In this document: positions 10,183 through 20,630 of the stretch, piece after piece
Layout of the letters: the number at the start of each line of letters is the position of its first letter
Numbering within the stretch: the stretch's first letter is position 1
Origin: Dehalococcoidia bacterium
Lineage (GTDB): Bacteria > Chloroflexota > Dehalococcoidia > UBA2979
Direction of reading: 5' to 3'
Length of the DNA: 64,000 nucleotides
NCBI GenBank assembly: GCA_009692685.1
Contig: SHYS01000006.1
Location: 1 to 64,000, forward strand
Notes under the pieces: generated by a model
What the model saw: only the letters and a program-made list of their open reading frames with translations
Told to the model about the DNA's origin: nothing
Database searches by the model: none
Position numbers and translations under genes: made by a program

Positions 10183-11027
10183 CGCGCCGTCTCTGGCGGA
10201 GGGGACATCGACGGGGACCCGGCGTGGAAGTCGATCAACACCAGGACGTGCTCGACACGGGTGTAGTCGGTGAGTGGGGCGACCTCGATGCTCTGGAACA
10301 GCTCGGGTTCGCGAGCCACGGCGTGGGTGACGCGGCCCACGGGCAAGCCCGCCGGGAGCTGACCCCCGAGCGCCGACGTGAGGACGAGGTCGCCCTCGAC
10401 GCTGCCAATGCCCACCGGCACCAGCTCGAGTTTGAGCGCGCCGCTACCACCGTCTCCGGTCAGTGCCGCCGGTGTCCGCGAGCGCTCCAGAAAAACAGGC
10501 ACCGCAGAGGCGCGGTCCGTGAGCAGTCGCACGCGCGCGCTGCGTTCCTCGACCTGTGTGACCACCCCGACCAGCGTTGGGCCCGGTCCGAGTGCGGGCT
10601 GACCGACGGCGACTCCGTCGCGCCGGCCTCGACCGACAACCAGCACCTGCCGTGTCGGCGAGGGGTCTCGCAGGAGTACCGGCGCGGCCAGCGTCCGGCC
10701 GGAGGCCGTGCCCGCTGCCTCGATGAGTGCCGCGACATGTGTGCTCGCGAGCGCTCGTTCGCGCAGGGCGGCGGCCTCGCCCTCAAGTCGTGCGTTCTCC
10801 AAGCGCAGCGCAGCGTTCTCCCTCGTGAGCGCACCAACCTCACCCGCGTGCAGTAGCAGATCGGAGATCGGTCTCAGAACGCCCGCCGAGGTCTGTACAA
10901 GCGGACCCGCCAGCTCTGCGGCGCGCTCCTCGAGGCGTGGCGCGACCGGGAGCATCGAGGTGAGGAGGAGCAGCAGCCCAAGCGACACCAGGCCGCCGCA
11001 CCAGGCGGCATTGCGACCTGCGAGCAT
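10179..11027 (-). CDS. mreC: Rod shape-determining protein MreC
   Basis: Bitopic periplasmic scaffold linking MreB to PBP2. The 282 aa comprise an N-terminal membrane segment at about residues 10-28, a coiled coil at about 62-95 (Glu/Leu/Arg-rich, including ALRLENARLEGEAAALRERA), and a beta-rich MreC domain including the pattern VLVVGRGRRDGVAVGQPAL. It lies 18 nt after mreB and overlaps mreD by 4 nt, so it is translationally coupled. Confidence 0.93.
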   Translation of the reverse strand: MLAGRNAAWCGGLVSLGLLLLLTSMLPVAPRLEERAAELAGPLVQTSAGVLRPISDLLLHAGEVGALTRENAALRLENARLEGEAAALRERALASTHVAALIEAAGTASGRTLAAPVLLRDPSPTRQVLVVGRGRRDGVAVGQPALGPGPTLVGVVTQVEERSARVRLLTDRASAVPVFLERSRTPAALTGDGGSGALKLELVPVGIGSVEGDLVLTSALGGQLPAGLPVGRVTHAVAREPELFQSIEVAPLTDYTRVEHVLVLIDFHAGSPSMSPPPETAR

Positions 11028-11045
11028 CGCCGCGGTCCCGCGGGC

Positions 11046-12107
11046 CTAGCGCAGCGGCTTGCGCGACGCGACGGTCGCCTGCACGGTCTGGAGTGTCGCC
11101 GCCTCCTCGAGGGCCTCGCCGCAACCTCGAACTACGGACCGCAACGGTTCGTCGGCGACGTATACCGGGAAGCGCGTCTCGATGGCCAAGCGGCGGTCGA
11201 GGCCGCGCAACATGCTGCCGCCGCCCGCCATCGCGATGCCGTGCATCATCAGGTCGGCCACCAGCTCCGGCGGCGTCGCCTCAATGGTGGCGCGCACCGC
11301 TCGCAAGATCTCGTTCGTCACCGGCGAGAGCGCATCACGCAGCTCAACCGTCGAGACCGGTACGGCCTTCGGCAGCCCGGTCGCGAGGTCTCGCCCGCGC
11401 AGATCGATGATGCCCTCCTCGTCGAGCGGGAACGCCGATCCTGCCTGGATCTTCACGGTCTCGGCGGTCCGCTCACCGATCAGCATGTTGTGCACCTGAC
11501 GTGCGTAGCTGATGACTGCCTGGTCCATCGCGTCGCCCGCGGCGCGCACCGACCGTGACACCACGATGCCACCGAGGGAGATCACTGCCACCTCGGTAGT
11601 GCCACCGCCGATGTCGACGATCATCGAGCCCGAGGCGCTCATCACCGGCAGTGATGCGCCGATCGCGGCTGCCATCGGCTCTTCGATGAGGAAGGCTGAA
11701 CGCGCTCCGGCGGCGATCGTCGCGTCGTGCACGGCCCGCTTCTCCACCTCCGTAGCGCCGCTCGGGATGCCGACGATCACGCGTGGTTTGGGCATCGCTG
11801 CGCCGAAACGGTCCTGCACCGAGCGGATGAAGTACCCCAGCATGCGCTGTGTCACCCCGAAGTCCGAAATCACCCCGTCGCGCATCGGGCGGACGGCGAC
11901 GATCGTCGACGGCGTGCGACCGACCATGCGCTTCGCTTCGGCGCCGATCGCCAGGATGCGCTTTGACACGCGATCTACCGCCACGACCGAGGGCTCGTCG
12001 ATGACGATCCCGCGGCCGCGTACGGCCACCAAGGTGTTGGCGGTGCCGAGATCAATGCCGATGTCCTGCGAGAACATCCCGAGTATCGAGACGAACGGAT
12101 TGAACAC
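11046..12107 (-). CDS. mreB: Actin-like cell-shape protein MreB
   Basis: Cytoskeletal ATPase that guides side-wall synthesis. The nucleotide-binding motifs are DIGIDLGTANTLVAV (phosphate 1), IVDIGGGTTEVAVISLGG (phosphate 2) and MAGGGSMLRGLDRR (adenosine). GTG 12107 gives 353 aa. An internal ATG at 12077 (MFSQDIGIDLGT) is closer to typical MreB N-termini and would give 343 aa. Neither has a strong Shine-Dalgarno sequence, so the start is uncertain. First gene of the mreBCD-mrdA-rodA unit. Confidence 0.96.
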   Translation of the reverse strand: MFNPFVSILGMFSQDIGIDLGTANTLVAVRGRGIVIDEPSVVAVDRVSKRILAIGAEAKRMVGRTPSTIVAVRPMRDGVISDFGVTQRMLGYFIRSVQDRFGAAMPKPRVIVGIPSGATEVEKRAVHDATIAAGARSAFLIEEPMAAAIGASLPVMSASGSMIVDIGGGTTEVAVISLGGIVVSRSVRAAGDAMDQAVISYARQVHNMLIGERTAETVKIQAGSAFPLDEEGIIDLRGRDLATGLPKAVPVSTVELRDALSPVTNEILRAVRATIEATPPELVADLMMHGIAMAGGGSMLRGLDRRLAIETRFPVYVADEPLRSVVRGCGEALEEAATLQTVQATVASRKPLR

Positions 12108-12283
12108 GGAGCCTGCTGCATTCCGGGGAGGAAGGCGAGGTCAGCGGACAAGCGGTCGTCGAACAGAGACAACCGCTTGCGTGACTATACCGATCAGCGA
12201 TTCCTCCGACAAGGCGTGTGGATAAGTTGGTCGACCGAATCTGCCGACGACTTCGAAGGACTCGGACGGGGGCTGACTTCGCC

Positions 12284-13411
12284 TTAGATCCCCGTCATGT
12301 CGCCGACCAGGGATCCAACGGCGTAGGTCAGCGCCGCGGCGGCCAGCCCGAGGGTGAGCTGCCTTGCTCCCGCGTACCACGGGTTGCGACCCGTCTGCAG
12401 CGTCATGCTGCCACCGAGGATGAACAACCCGATGCCCGCGAGCAGCGCGCTGCCCGCCAGGGCGCGCAGGCCGTTTGCGAACAGGTATGGCAGCAGTGGC
12501 ATGACCGCGCCGATCGCGAAGAGGACGAACGATGTGACGGCCGCCGCCATCGGCGAGCCGAGCTCTTCGGGGATGACGCCGAGCTCCTCGCGTGCGAGCG
12601 TCGCGAGTGCCTGGTCCGGGTTGGCGATGACGGCCTTCGCGAGGGTTTCCGCCTTGATGCGAGGCATGCCCTTGGCCTGGTAGATCAGCGTCAGCTCCTC
12701 GGCCTCTGCTTCCGGCATCAGCCGGATCTCCTCGCGCTCCTCCTCGAGGCGCGCCTGCGAGGCCTCCACGGATGTCGTGACGGAGATCCACTCACCCAGC
12801 GCCATCGAGGACGCGCCGGCGATCAGGCCCGCCACCCCGGCGAGGATCACGGTGTCGCGACCGGGGTTCGCGCCTGCCACGCCCATCACCAGCGCCAGAT
12901 TGGACACGAGCCCGTCGTTTGCGCCCAGCACAGCCGCGCGAAGCGCGTTCCCGCCTCCCAGCGTCCGATGTCGACTCTCGACGCGGCCGATGAGTGAGCC
13001 ACGCACGCCGTTCCGAGGCGAGGCGAGCAGGCTGAAGACTCGCGCGTGCCCCAGTTCGTCCTCGACGAGTCCGGCGGCCTCGGCAACCGCGTCACCTCGG
13101 TACATGTCCCCGGCGCTCGTCTCGAAATTCTTGATCACGGGAAGGATAAGGTCGGCGCCGAAGGTGCGTGCGATGCGCATCAGGATGCGTGCGCGCAGCG
13201 ACGGCTTCCCCGGCACAGTTGGCGCACCGGCCTTCTCCAGCTCGGCGCACCAGAGGTCTAGGTGGCGTTGCTCGGTTTCGATCATCCGCCCATAGAGGTC
13301 CTTCAGGTCTTCGTCGTCCTCGATCTCTCGCAGGGTGTTATAGATAAAGATCCCGTCGACTTCCTCCTGGAGGTAGCCGCGGTAACGAGTGATGTCGACT
13401 TGCGTGGTCAC
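12284..13411 (-). CDS. Ferritin-like plus VIT1/CCC1 membrane protein (MbfA-like)
   Basis: Predicted iron or manganese transporter with a fused metal-sensing domain, 375 aa. Residues about 5-145 are helical with ferritin-like (rubrerythrin-type) Glu/His positions (LQEEVDGIFIYNTLREIEDD, ETEQRHLDLW, VEDELGHARVF). Residues about 165-375 are a VIT1 domain with several membrane helices, including AAVLGANDGLVSNLALVMGV and the cytosolic Glu-rich loop EASQARLEEEREEIR. This architecture is known for MbfA-type iron exporters. Start GTG 13411 has GAGAGAAG 6 nt upstream, and a longer start would overlap ligA. Exporter direction is inferred from the family. Confidence 0.85.
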   Translation of the reverse strand: MTTQVDITRYRGYLQEEVDGIFIYNTLREIEDDEDLKDLYGRMIETEQRHLDLWCAELEKAGAPTVPGKPSLRARILMRIARTFGADLILPVIKNFETSAGDMYRGDAVAEAAGLVEDELGHARVFSLLASPRNGVRGSLIGRVESRHRTLGGGNALRAAVLGANDGLVSNLALVMGVAGANPGRDTVILAGVAGLIAGASSMALGEWISVTTSVEASQARLEEEREEIRLMPEAEAEELTLIYQAKGMPRIKAETLAKAVIANPDQALATLAREELGVIPEELGSPMAAAVTSFVLFAIGAVMPLLPYLFANGLRALAGSALLAGIGLFILGGSMTLQTGRNPWYAGARQLTLGLAAAALTYAVGSLVGDMTGI

Positions 13412-13458
13412 CAGTAACTTCTCTCTGCTAGGTTCTCGAACTGCTAGCTCTCGGGCGG

Positions 13459-15618
<2,160 letters not shown>

Positions 15619-15678
15619 TTACCGCGACCGCGCCGCGCAGTGCCCGCGGTTTCGAGGCGTATGTCGCCGGAGAACAGT

Positions 15679-16347
15679 ATGCCGGATGTCGTCATCGTCG
15701 ACTACGGTGCGGGGAACCTGCGGAGCGTCGCGCGCGCCGTCGCCCACGCGGGCGTCGAGGCGGTCGTAACTGCCGAGCCGAAGGTCGCGGCAGCCGCGAA
15801 GGTGATGATCCTCCCCGGCGTCGGAGCGGCGGCCGACACGATGCTCCACCTGCGCGAGGGTGGCCTCGATGGCCCGGTGCTCGACCACATCGCCGCGGGG
15901 CGCCCGTTCCTCGGGGTCTGCATGGGGCAGCAGGCGCTATTCGAGGTCTCTGAGGAGGGCGGTGAGCACCAGTGCCTCGGCGTGCTTCGAGGGCGAATCG
16001 TGCGCTTCCCCCACGGCATGACGGTGCCCCACATGGGCTGGAATACGGTCTCCCTTGTGCGCCCGCATCCGGTTTTCGATGGCATTCCGCAGGATTCCTA
16101 CTTCTACTTCGTCCACTCCTACCACCCGAGTCCGACCGACGCCTCGGTGGTGCTGGGTGAGACGGACTACGAGGGCGTCCGCTTCGCCTCGGTGGTGGCG
16201 CGTGACAACCTCATCGCCACTCAGTTCCACCCCGAGAAGTCGGGGCCAATGGGGCTGCTCCTCTACGCCAACTTCCTGCGGCTCGCGAAAGAGCGGGGCA
16301 GCATCGCGGCACCAGAGGCTGCGTCCCTCGGGACATCCGGCGCGTAG
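15679..16347 (+). CDS. hisH: Imidazole glycerol phosphate synthase, glutaminase subunit HisH
   Basis: Class I glutamine amidotransferase that supplies ammonia to HisF in histidine synthesis. The 222 aa begin VIVDYGAGNLRSVARA. The nucleophile elbow is LGVCMGQQ with Cys81, and the His/Glu pair is in TQFHPEKSG. Start ATG 15679 has GGAGA 6 nt upstream; an earlier in-frame ATG at 15640 is not supported by the family N-terminus. First gene of a his cluster, with hisA starting 4 nt after its stop. Confidence 0.96.
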   Translation: MPDVVIVDYGAGNLRSVARAVAHAGVEAVVTAEPKVAAAAKVMILPGVGAAADTMLHLREGGLDGPVLDHIAAGRPFLGVCMGQQALFEVSEEGGEHQCLGVLRGRIVRFPHGMTVPHMGWNTVSLVRPHPVFDGIPQDSYFYFVHSYHPSPTDASVVLGETDYEGVRFASVVARDNLIATQFHPEKSGPMGLLLYANFLRLAKERGSIAAPEAASLGTSGA

Positions 16348-16351
16348 CTAC

Positions 16352-17083
16352 ATGGAAGTGATCCCCGCCATCGACATTCGTGGCGGGCGCTGCGTGCGCC
16401 TGCACCAGGGCGACTACGCCCTCGAAACAGTGTTCGATGATGATCCGGTCGCGGTTGCGCGGCGCTGGGCCGAGCAGGGCGCGAGCCGCATCCACGTCGT
16501 GGATCTCGATGGCGCGCGCGACGGCCGCCAGGCGAACGCCGATATCGTCCGGGCGATCGCGGCGACGGTCTGGTGCCCCGTGCAGACGGGCGGCGGCATC
16601 CGCGACCTCGCGACGCTGCGGGCCACCATCGAAGCGGGCGTGCAGCGCGTCGTCCTCGGCACCGCCGCGGTCAAGGACCCGGCCCTGCTGCGTGAGGCGA
16701 TCGCGCTTGCGGGCGACCGGCTCATCGTCTCTGTCGATGTCAGGGATGGCAAGGTTCGTACTGAGGGCTGGACCGAGGGTAGCGACCTCGATGCGCGCGC
16801 CTGGATCGAGGATCTCTCGCGTCTCGGTGTGACGCGCATTGTCTACACCGATATCTCCCGCGACGGCGCGATGGATGGCCCCAACCTCGAGGCCTACGCC
16901 GCGCTCGCCCGCGAGTCGAGCCTTGCGATCATCGCGGCCGGCGGCGTTACCAGCGTCGAGGACGTGCGCAGTCTCGCTGCGACGGGCATCGAGGCGGCCA
17001 TCATCGGGCGCGCGCTCTACACCGGAGACATCGCCCTGCCTGCCGCCATCGGGGCCGCGCGGTCGGCCTCGGAGGGCCGCTAG
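16352..17083 (+). CDS. hisA: ProFAR isomerase HisA
   Basis: Catalyses the Amadori isomerisation of ProFAR to PRFAR in histidine synthesis. TIM barrel of 243 aa starting MEVIPAIDIRGGRCVRL with catalytic Asp8. The duplicate half has TDISRDGAMDGPN with the second catalytic Asp. Phosphate-binding motifs are QTGGGIRD and AAGGVTS. Start ATG 16352 directly follows the hisH stop. Confidence 0.96.
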   Translation: MEVIPAIDIRGGRCVRLHQGDYALETVFDDDPVAVARRWAEQGASRIHVVDLDGARDGRQANADIVRAIAATVWCPVQTGGGIRDLATLRATIEAGVQRVVLGTAAVKDPALLREAIALAGDRLIVSVDVRDGKVRTEGWTEGSDLDARAWIEDLSRLGVTRIVYTDISRDGAMDGPNLEAYAALARESSLAIIAAGGVTSVEDVRSLAATGIEAAIIGRALYTGDIALPAAIGAARSASEGR

Positions 17084-17085
17084 CC

Positions 17086-17661
17086 ATGGTTGACGTGACC
17101 ATCGCCGACCTGGGCGGAACCGAGGAGCCCGCCATCGATGAGGCGGCCCGGTTGCTCGTCGCCGCGTCCCGCGACCACTCGCCCACACGGCCCGACGTCA
17201 CAATCGCCCTCGGCGAGGTGCGCGATTCCCTCGAGCTCGGGCGCGTGAGTCGGATCGCGCGTGACACGCGAGGACGCGTGGTCGGCTGGATCGGCGCTAT
17301 CCCGCAGTACGACGGACACGTCTGGGAGGTGCACCCACTGGCTGTGTTACCTGAGTGCCAGCGTGGTGGTATCGGTCGGGCGCTCCTTGCCGATCTCGAA
17401 CGGCGTGCCGCCGAGCACGGCGTGACCACGCTCTGGCTCGGGGCCGATGACGAGGATGGCCGCACGTCCCTCGCGGGTGCGAATTCCTATCCCGATCCCA
17501 TCTCCGCCCTCGCCGCGATCGCCAATCTCGATGGTCATCCCTTCGAGTTCTACCAGAAGTGTGGATTCGCGCTCGCCGGGATGCTGCCGGACGCCAACGG
17601 CCTCGGAAAGCCGGACATCTTCCTCGCCAAGCGGGTTACGAGTGAAGTCAGGCCACTGTGA
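17086..17661 (+). CDS. GNAT acetyltransferase resembling aminoglycoside 6'-N-acetyltransferases
   Basis: Acetyl-CoA-dependent acyltransferase of 191 aa inserted between hisA and hisF. It has the acetyl-CoA loop [18 protein letters not shown] after a beta-strand (VWEVHPLAV). The C-terminal half, with [20 protein letters not shown] followed by [13 protein letters not shown], resembles AAC(6')-type enzymes, where a Gly-Lys-Pro-Asp-Ile motif is common. The gene starts 2 nt after hisA, so it is clearly in the operon. Substrate is unproven; it may act on a metabolite rather than an antibiotic. Confidence 0.75.
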   Translation: MVDVTIADLGGTEEPAIDEAARLLVAASRDHSPTRPDVTIALGEVRDSLELGRVSRIARDTRGRVVGWIGAIPQYDGHVWEVHPLAVLPECQRGGIGRALLADLERRAAEHGVTTLWLGADDEDGRTSLAGANSYPDPISALAAIANLDGHPFEFYQKCGFALAGMLPDANGLGKPDIFLAKRVTSEVRPL

Positions 17662-17680
17662 GGAGATTGCGCGTGCCCCG

Positions 17681-18454
17681 ATGCTGACCAAGCGCATCAT
17701 CCCCTGCTTCGACGTCGACAACGGCCGCGTGGTGAAGGGCGTCTCGTTCGTCGAGCTACGCGATGCCGGTGACCCGGTGGAGCTGGCGGCGAAATACGAC
17801 CTCGATGGCGCTGACGAACTGGTTTTCCTCGACATCACGGCGTCATCAGACGCGCGCACCAGCGTCTACGACATGATCGCCCGTACTGCCGACCAGGTGT
17901 TCATCCCGCTCACAGTCGGGGGTGGCGTGCGCTCCGTCTCCGATGTGCGCACCATGCTCGAGATGGGCGCCGACAAGGTTTCGATGAACACCGCGGCCGT
18001 CGAGCGTCCCGAGCTGATCTCGGAAGGCGCGCACGGCTTTGGGTCGCAGTGCATCGTGGTCGCTGTCGATGCCCGGCGCGTCGCCGATGGCAAATGGGAG
18101 ATCTACACACACGGCGGCCGCACGCCCACCGGACGCGACGCCGTCGCCTGGGCGCGCGAAGCCGTCGAGCGCGGTGCTGGTGAGTTGCTGGTCACCTCGA
18201 TGGACACGGACGGCCACCAGCGGGGCTACGACATCCCGATGTTGCGGGCGATCTCCGACCAGGTCGATGTCCCGATCATCGCCTCGGGTGGCGCCGGGAC
18301 GCCGGAGCACTTCTACGAGGCGCTTACCGCAGGCGGTGCGGACGCGGTACTCGCCGCCTCGATATTCCATTTCGGCACCCATACCATCGCCTCGGTCAAG
18401 GACTACCTCGCGTCTCGCGGCGTGCCCGTGCGCCCTCTGGCTCCCTCGCGCTGA
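17681..18454 (+). CDS. hisF: Imidazole glycerol phosphate synthase, cyclase subunit HisF
   Basis: Cyclises PRFAR with HisH-derived ammonia to imidazole glycerol phosphate and AICAR. TIM barrel of 257 aa with the family start [20 protein letters not shown] (catalytic Asp11) and the second catalytic Asp in VTSMDTDG. Phosphate loops are TVGGGVRS and ASGGAG. The Shine-Dalgarno-like AGGAG is 16 nt before the ATG, which is longer than ideal, but no better in-frame start is seen. Confidence 0.96.
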   Translation: MLTKRIIPCFDVDNGRVVKGVSFVELRDAGDPVELAAKYDLDGADELVFLDITASSDARTSVYDMIARTADQVFIPLTVGGGVRSVSDVRTMLEMGADKVSMNTAAVERPELISEGAHGFGSQCIVVAVDARRVADGKWEIYTHGGRTPTGRDAVAWAREAVERGAGELLVTSMDTDGHQRGYDIPMLRAISDQVDVPIIASGGAGTPEHFYEALTAGGADAVLAASIFHFGTHTIASVKDYLASRGVPVRPLAPSR

Positions 18455-18503
18455 GTGGGCAACCGAGCCCCCCGCCTCATTTGCCCTCGGAAGGATAGCG
18501 AAG

Positions 18504-18878
18504 ATGCCCGAATCGGTTGACCCCTCAGCCCTCAAGTACGACGCCCAGGGCCTCGTAGTCGCGATCGTGCAGGATGTCGAGAGCCACGATGTGGTGATGG
18601 TTGGCTACATGAGCGAAGTCACGCTGCGTCAGACGCTCGAAGTGGGCCAGGCTGTCTTCTGGTCGCGCAGCCGCCAGGAGGTCTGGCACAAGGGCGCTAC
18701 CTCCGGAGACTACATCGAGGTGCTCTCCGTCGCGACCGATTGCGACTCAGACGCGCTGCTTATCCAGGGGCGGCTCCTCGGTGGTGGCGTGTGCCACACC
18801 GGGTCGCGCTCCTGCTTTGTCGACGTCGTCGACAACCAGGTGCGGCTCATGCGCGCCGTCGCACCTGCACGCGCCTGA
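18504..18878 (+). CDS. hisI: Phosphoribosyl-AMP cyclohydrolase HisI
   Basis: Opens the adenine ring of PR-AMP, the third step of histidine synthesis. The 124 aa comprise the HisI domain only, without HisE. Metal-binding motifs are ATDCDSDALLIQ and CHTGSRSCF. Trp/Ser-rich FWSRSRQEVWHKG matches the family. Start ATG 18504 is preceded by GGAAGGA. Fifth gene of the cluster, 49 nt after hisF. Confidence 0.95.
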   Translation: MPESVDPSALKYDAQGLVVAIVQDVESHDVVMVGYMSEVTLRQTLEVGQAVFWSRSRQEVWHKGATSGDYIEVLSVATDCDSDALLIQGRLLGGGVCHTGSRSCFVDVVDNQVRLMRAVAPARA

Positions 18879-18892
18879 GACCAGCGGCATCG

Positions 18893-19600
18893 ATGTTTGA
18901 CGCTGCCTCGATGTCCTCAACCGCGCCGTATCGCGTCTCGCTCATCGTCTTTGACGTCGACGGTACGCTCATCGACTTTGTTGGCGCGCTGCGGGTTGCG
19001 CTCGCGGCGGCGGCTGAGCACGTCTCGACCCTCACCAGCGCGCCGGTCGCGCCTCATGCCCTGCAGGCGGTGATGCAGGGCATGCGTGCCGAGCTGGAGT
19101 GGCGCGGGAAGCCGCAGTGGGAGGTGCGGTTGGAGAGCGTGCGACGCATCCTCGTCGCCAGCGACGTAACGGCGCCTGAGGCGGTCATGGCTGTCGCCCG
19201 GACCTACGCCACGAGTCGTGACCGCGCGCTTACGGTCTATCCGGACGTAACGAATGCTCTCGAGGCACTGCGCGAGCGCGGTTTCGAGCTGCGTGCGGCC
19301 TCTAACGGCAACATGGACCTCGACGTGGTTGGACTGAAGGGGTTCTTCGCGGCCACTGAGCTGGCCGAGGATATGGGCGTCTCGAAGCCAGATCCGAAGT
19401 TCTACGCCACCGTCGTCGAGCGCGCTGGTGTGGCACCAGCGCACGTGCTCGCCGTGGGCGATCGAGTCGACAACGACTACGAGCCCGCCCGGGCCGCCGG
19501 GTTGCACGCGTTGCTCATCGATCGTGCGGGCGCCCTCGATGGCACGCTACCTCGTGTGCGCGCACTTACCGATGTGGTCGCGCTGGTCGAGCGCGCGTAG
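18893..19600 (+). CDS. HAD-superfamily hydrolase
   Basis: Phosphatase-type HAD enzyme of about 235 aa. Motif I is VFDVDGTLID, motif II falls in RAASNGN, motif III is SKPDPKF, and motif IV is VGDRVDNDYEPARAAG. A large helical cap lies between motifs I and II, as in class C1 enzymes. It follows hisI by 14 nt and ends the his cluster. A histidinol-phosphate phosphatase role is possible from context but not shown by sequence. ATG 18911 is an alternative start. No strong Shine-Dalgarno sequence is visible. Confidence 0.85.
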   Translation: MFDAASMSSTAPYRVSLIVFDVDGTLIDFVGALRVALAAAAEHVSTLTSAPVAPHALQAVMQGMRAELEWRGKPQWEVRLESVRRILVASDVTAPEAVMAVARTYATSRDRALTVYPDVTNALEALRERGFELRAASNGNMDLDVVGLKGFFAATELAEDMGVSKPDPKFYATVVERAGVAPAHVLAVGDRVDNDYEPARAAGLHALLIDRAGALDGTLPRVRALTDVVALVERA

Positions 19601-19611
19601 CTCGCGCGCTC
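19589..19611. terminator. Hairpin over the HAD stop codon, convergent with YedE gene
   Basis: A perfect 9-bp stem (19589-19597/19603-19611) has the HAD TAG stop in its 5-nt loop. It lies between convergent genes, so it may terminate both. No T-tract. Confidence 0.5.
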
Positions 19612-19617
19612 GGTGCG

Positions 19618-20061
19618 CTACACCTCGACAGGCACACGGAGTGGCGGCAATCCGAAGGGGCCAGCCAGCTTCGTGTAGCCCGCGCTGAGCAGTGTCGCCC
19701 CGAGCAGCGCACCGGCAAGGGCGGCCAGTGCGTACAGTTTCCCCTCGCCGATGTTGACGAGGATCGGTCCCGGGCACATGCCGGTGATCGACCAGCCCAC
19801 CCCGAACATGGCGCCGCCCGCGATCGTTCCTCGATTCAGGCCTTTCAGCTCGATGGTGATCGGGGTGCCGGTCACCGTGCGGCCGTAGCGCTTCAGGAGG
19901 TAGAGCAGCGGCGCGGTGATGACCACCGCACTTCCGATGATGCCGTAGAGCTGCAGGTTGGTGAGCAGGAACATGCCCTGAATGAAGTTGTAGTCCGCCG
20001 CGCCAGAGCGGCTGAGCGCGAGCCCGAACACGATGCCGAGGGCGACGTAAAGCAGAGTCAT
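19618..20061 (-). CDS. YeeE/YedE-type sulfur-compound transporter, second half
   Basis: Membrane protein of 147 aa with about four hydrophobic segments. It carries the signature GWSITGMCPGPILVNIGEG, equivalent to the second conserved Cys motif of YeeE/YedE thiosulfate-type transporters. Start ATG 20061 follows the first-half gene by 10 nt; an upstream in-frame ATG inside that gene is rejected. Together the two genes cover what is a single polypeptide in YeeE. The likely substrate is thiosulfate or another sulfur compound, inferred from the family. Confidence 0.85.
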   Translation of the reverse strand: MTLLYVALGIVFGLALSRSGAADYNFIQGMFLLTNLQLYGIIGSAVVITAPLLYLLKRYGRTVTGTPITIELKGLNRGTIAGGAMFGVGWSITGMCPGPILVNIGEGKLYALAALAGALLGATLLSAGYTKLAGPFGLPPLRVPVEV

Positions 20062-20071
20062 CGGAAGCTCC

Positions 20072-20581
20072 TTACGCCGCGAAGATGACGCGGTAGATGA
20101 GGTTGGTGGTGACAACGCCGGCGGCCATGAAGCTCACGGTCGACAGCAGGCTCGGCACCTCGAGGTTGGACATCCCGAAGATGCCGTGACCGCTGGTGCA
20201 GCCGTTCGCCAGCCGGGTACCGAAGCCGATGCAGACGCCGCCGACGAACATCCAGGCCACCTTGCCCGCAGGCCCCCAGCCGATGCGCTCATCAAACATG
20301 CCAATGTCCCACGTCGGTGCCCAGCCACCACCGAGGACGGCCGAGATGATTCCGGCGATGACCAGCCCACCGAGGAAGGGCAAGCGCCAGCCTCGACCGG
20401 ACGTAACGGCGGAGCGCCGCAGGTATGGAAGGTCGAGGACCAGCGAGCACACATCCTCGAAGCCCGTGGACAGACCGAGGCGTCGGTTCGCGAGGAACAG
20501 CAGTGCAAGCGTCACGAGTGAGATGGTGGCTCCCGCGAGCGCCCAGTGAATTGGGGGAACGTCGTTCAGAATCAGGTTCAA
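20072..20581 (-). CDS. YeeE/YedE-type sulfur-compound transporter, first half
   Basis: Membrane protein of 169 aa with the hallmark RLANGCTSGHGIFGMS (conserved Cys) in the second half and several hydrophobic helices. No ATG gives a membrane-like N-terminus. TTG 20581 is preceded by GAGGAGG with 5-nt spacing and is my chosen start. It pairs with the downstream second-half gene as a split YeeE/YedE (PmpAB-like) transporter. No sulfurtransferase or rhodanese gene is adjacent. Confidence 0.85.
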   Translation of the reverse strand: MNLILNDVPPIHWALAGATISLVTLALLFLANRRLGLSTGFEDVCSLVLDLPYLRRSAVTSGRGWRLPFLGGLVIAGIISAVLGGGWAPTWDIGMFDERIGWGPAGKVAWMFVGGVCIGFGTRLANGCTSGHGIFGMSNLEVPSLLSTVSFMAAGVVTTNLIYRVIFAA

Positions 20582-20630
20582 CCGGACCTCCTCGAGGTTT
20601 GGGCCGCTGATGATGGGTGTCGCACGCAGT

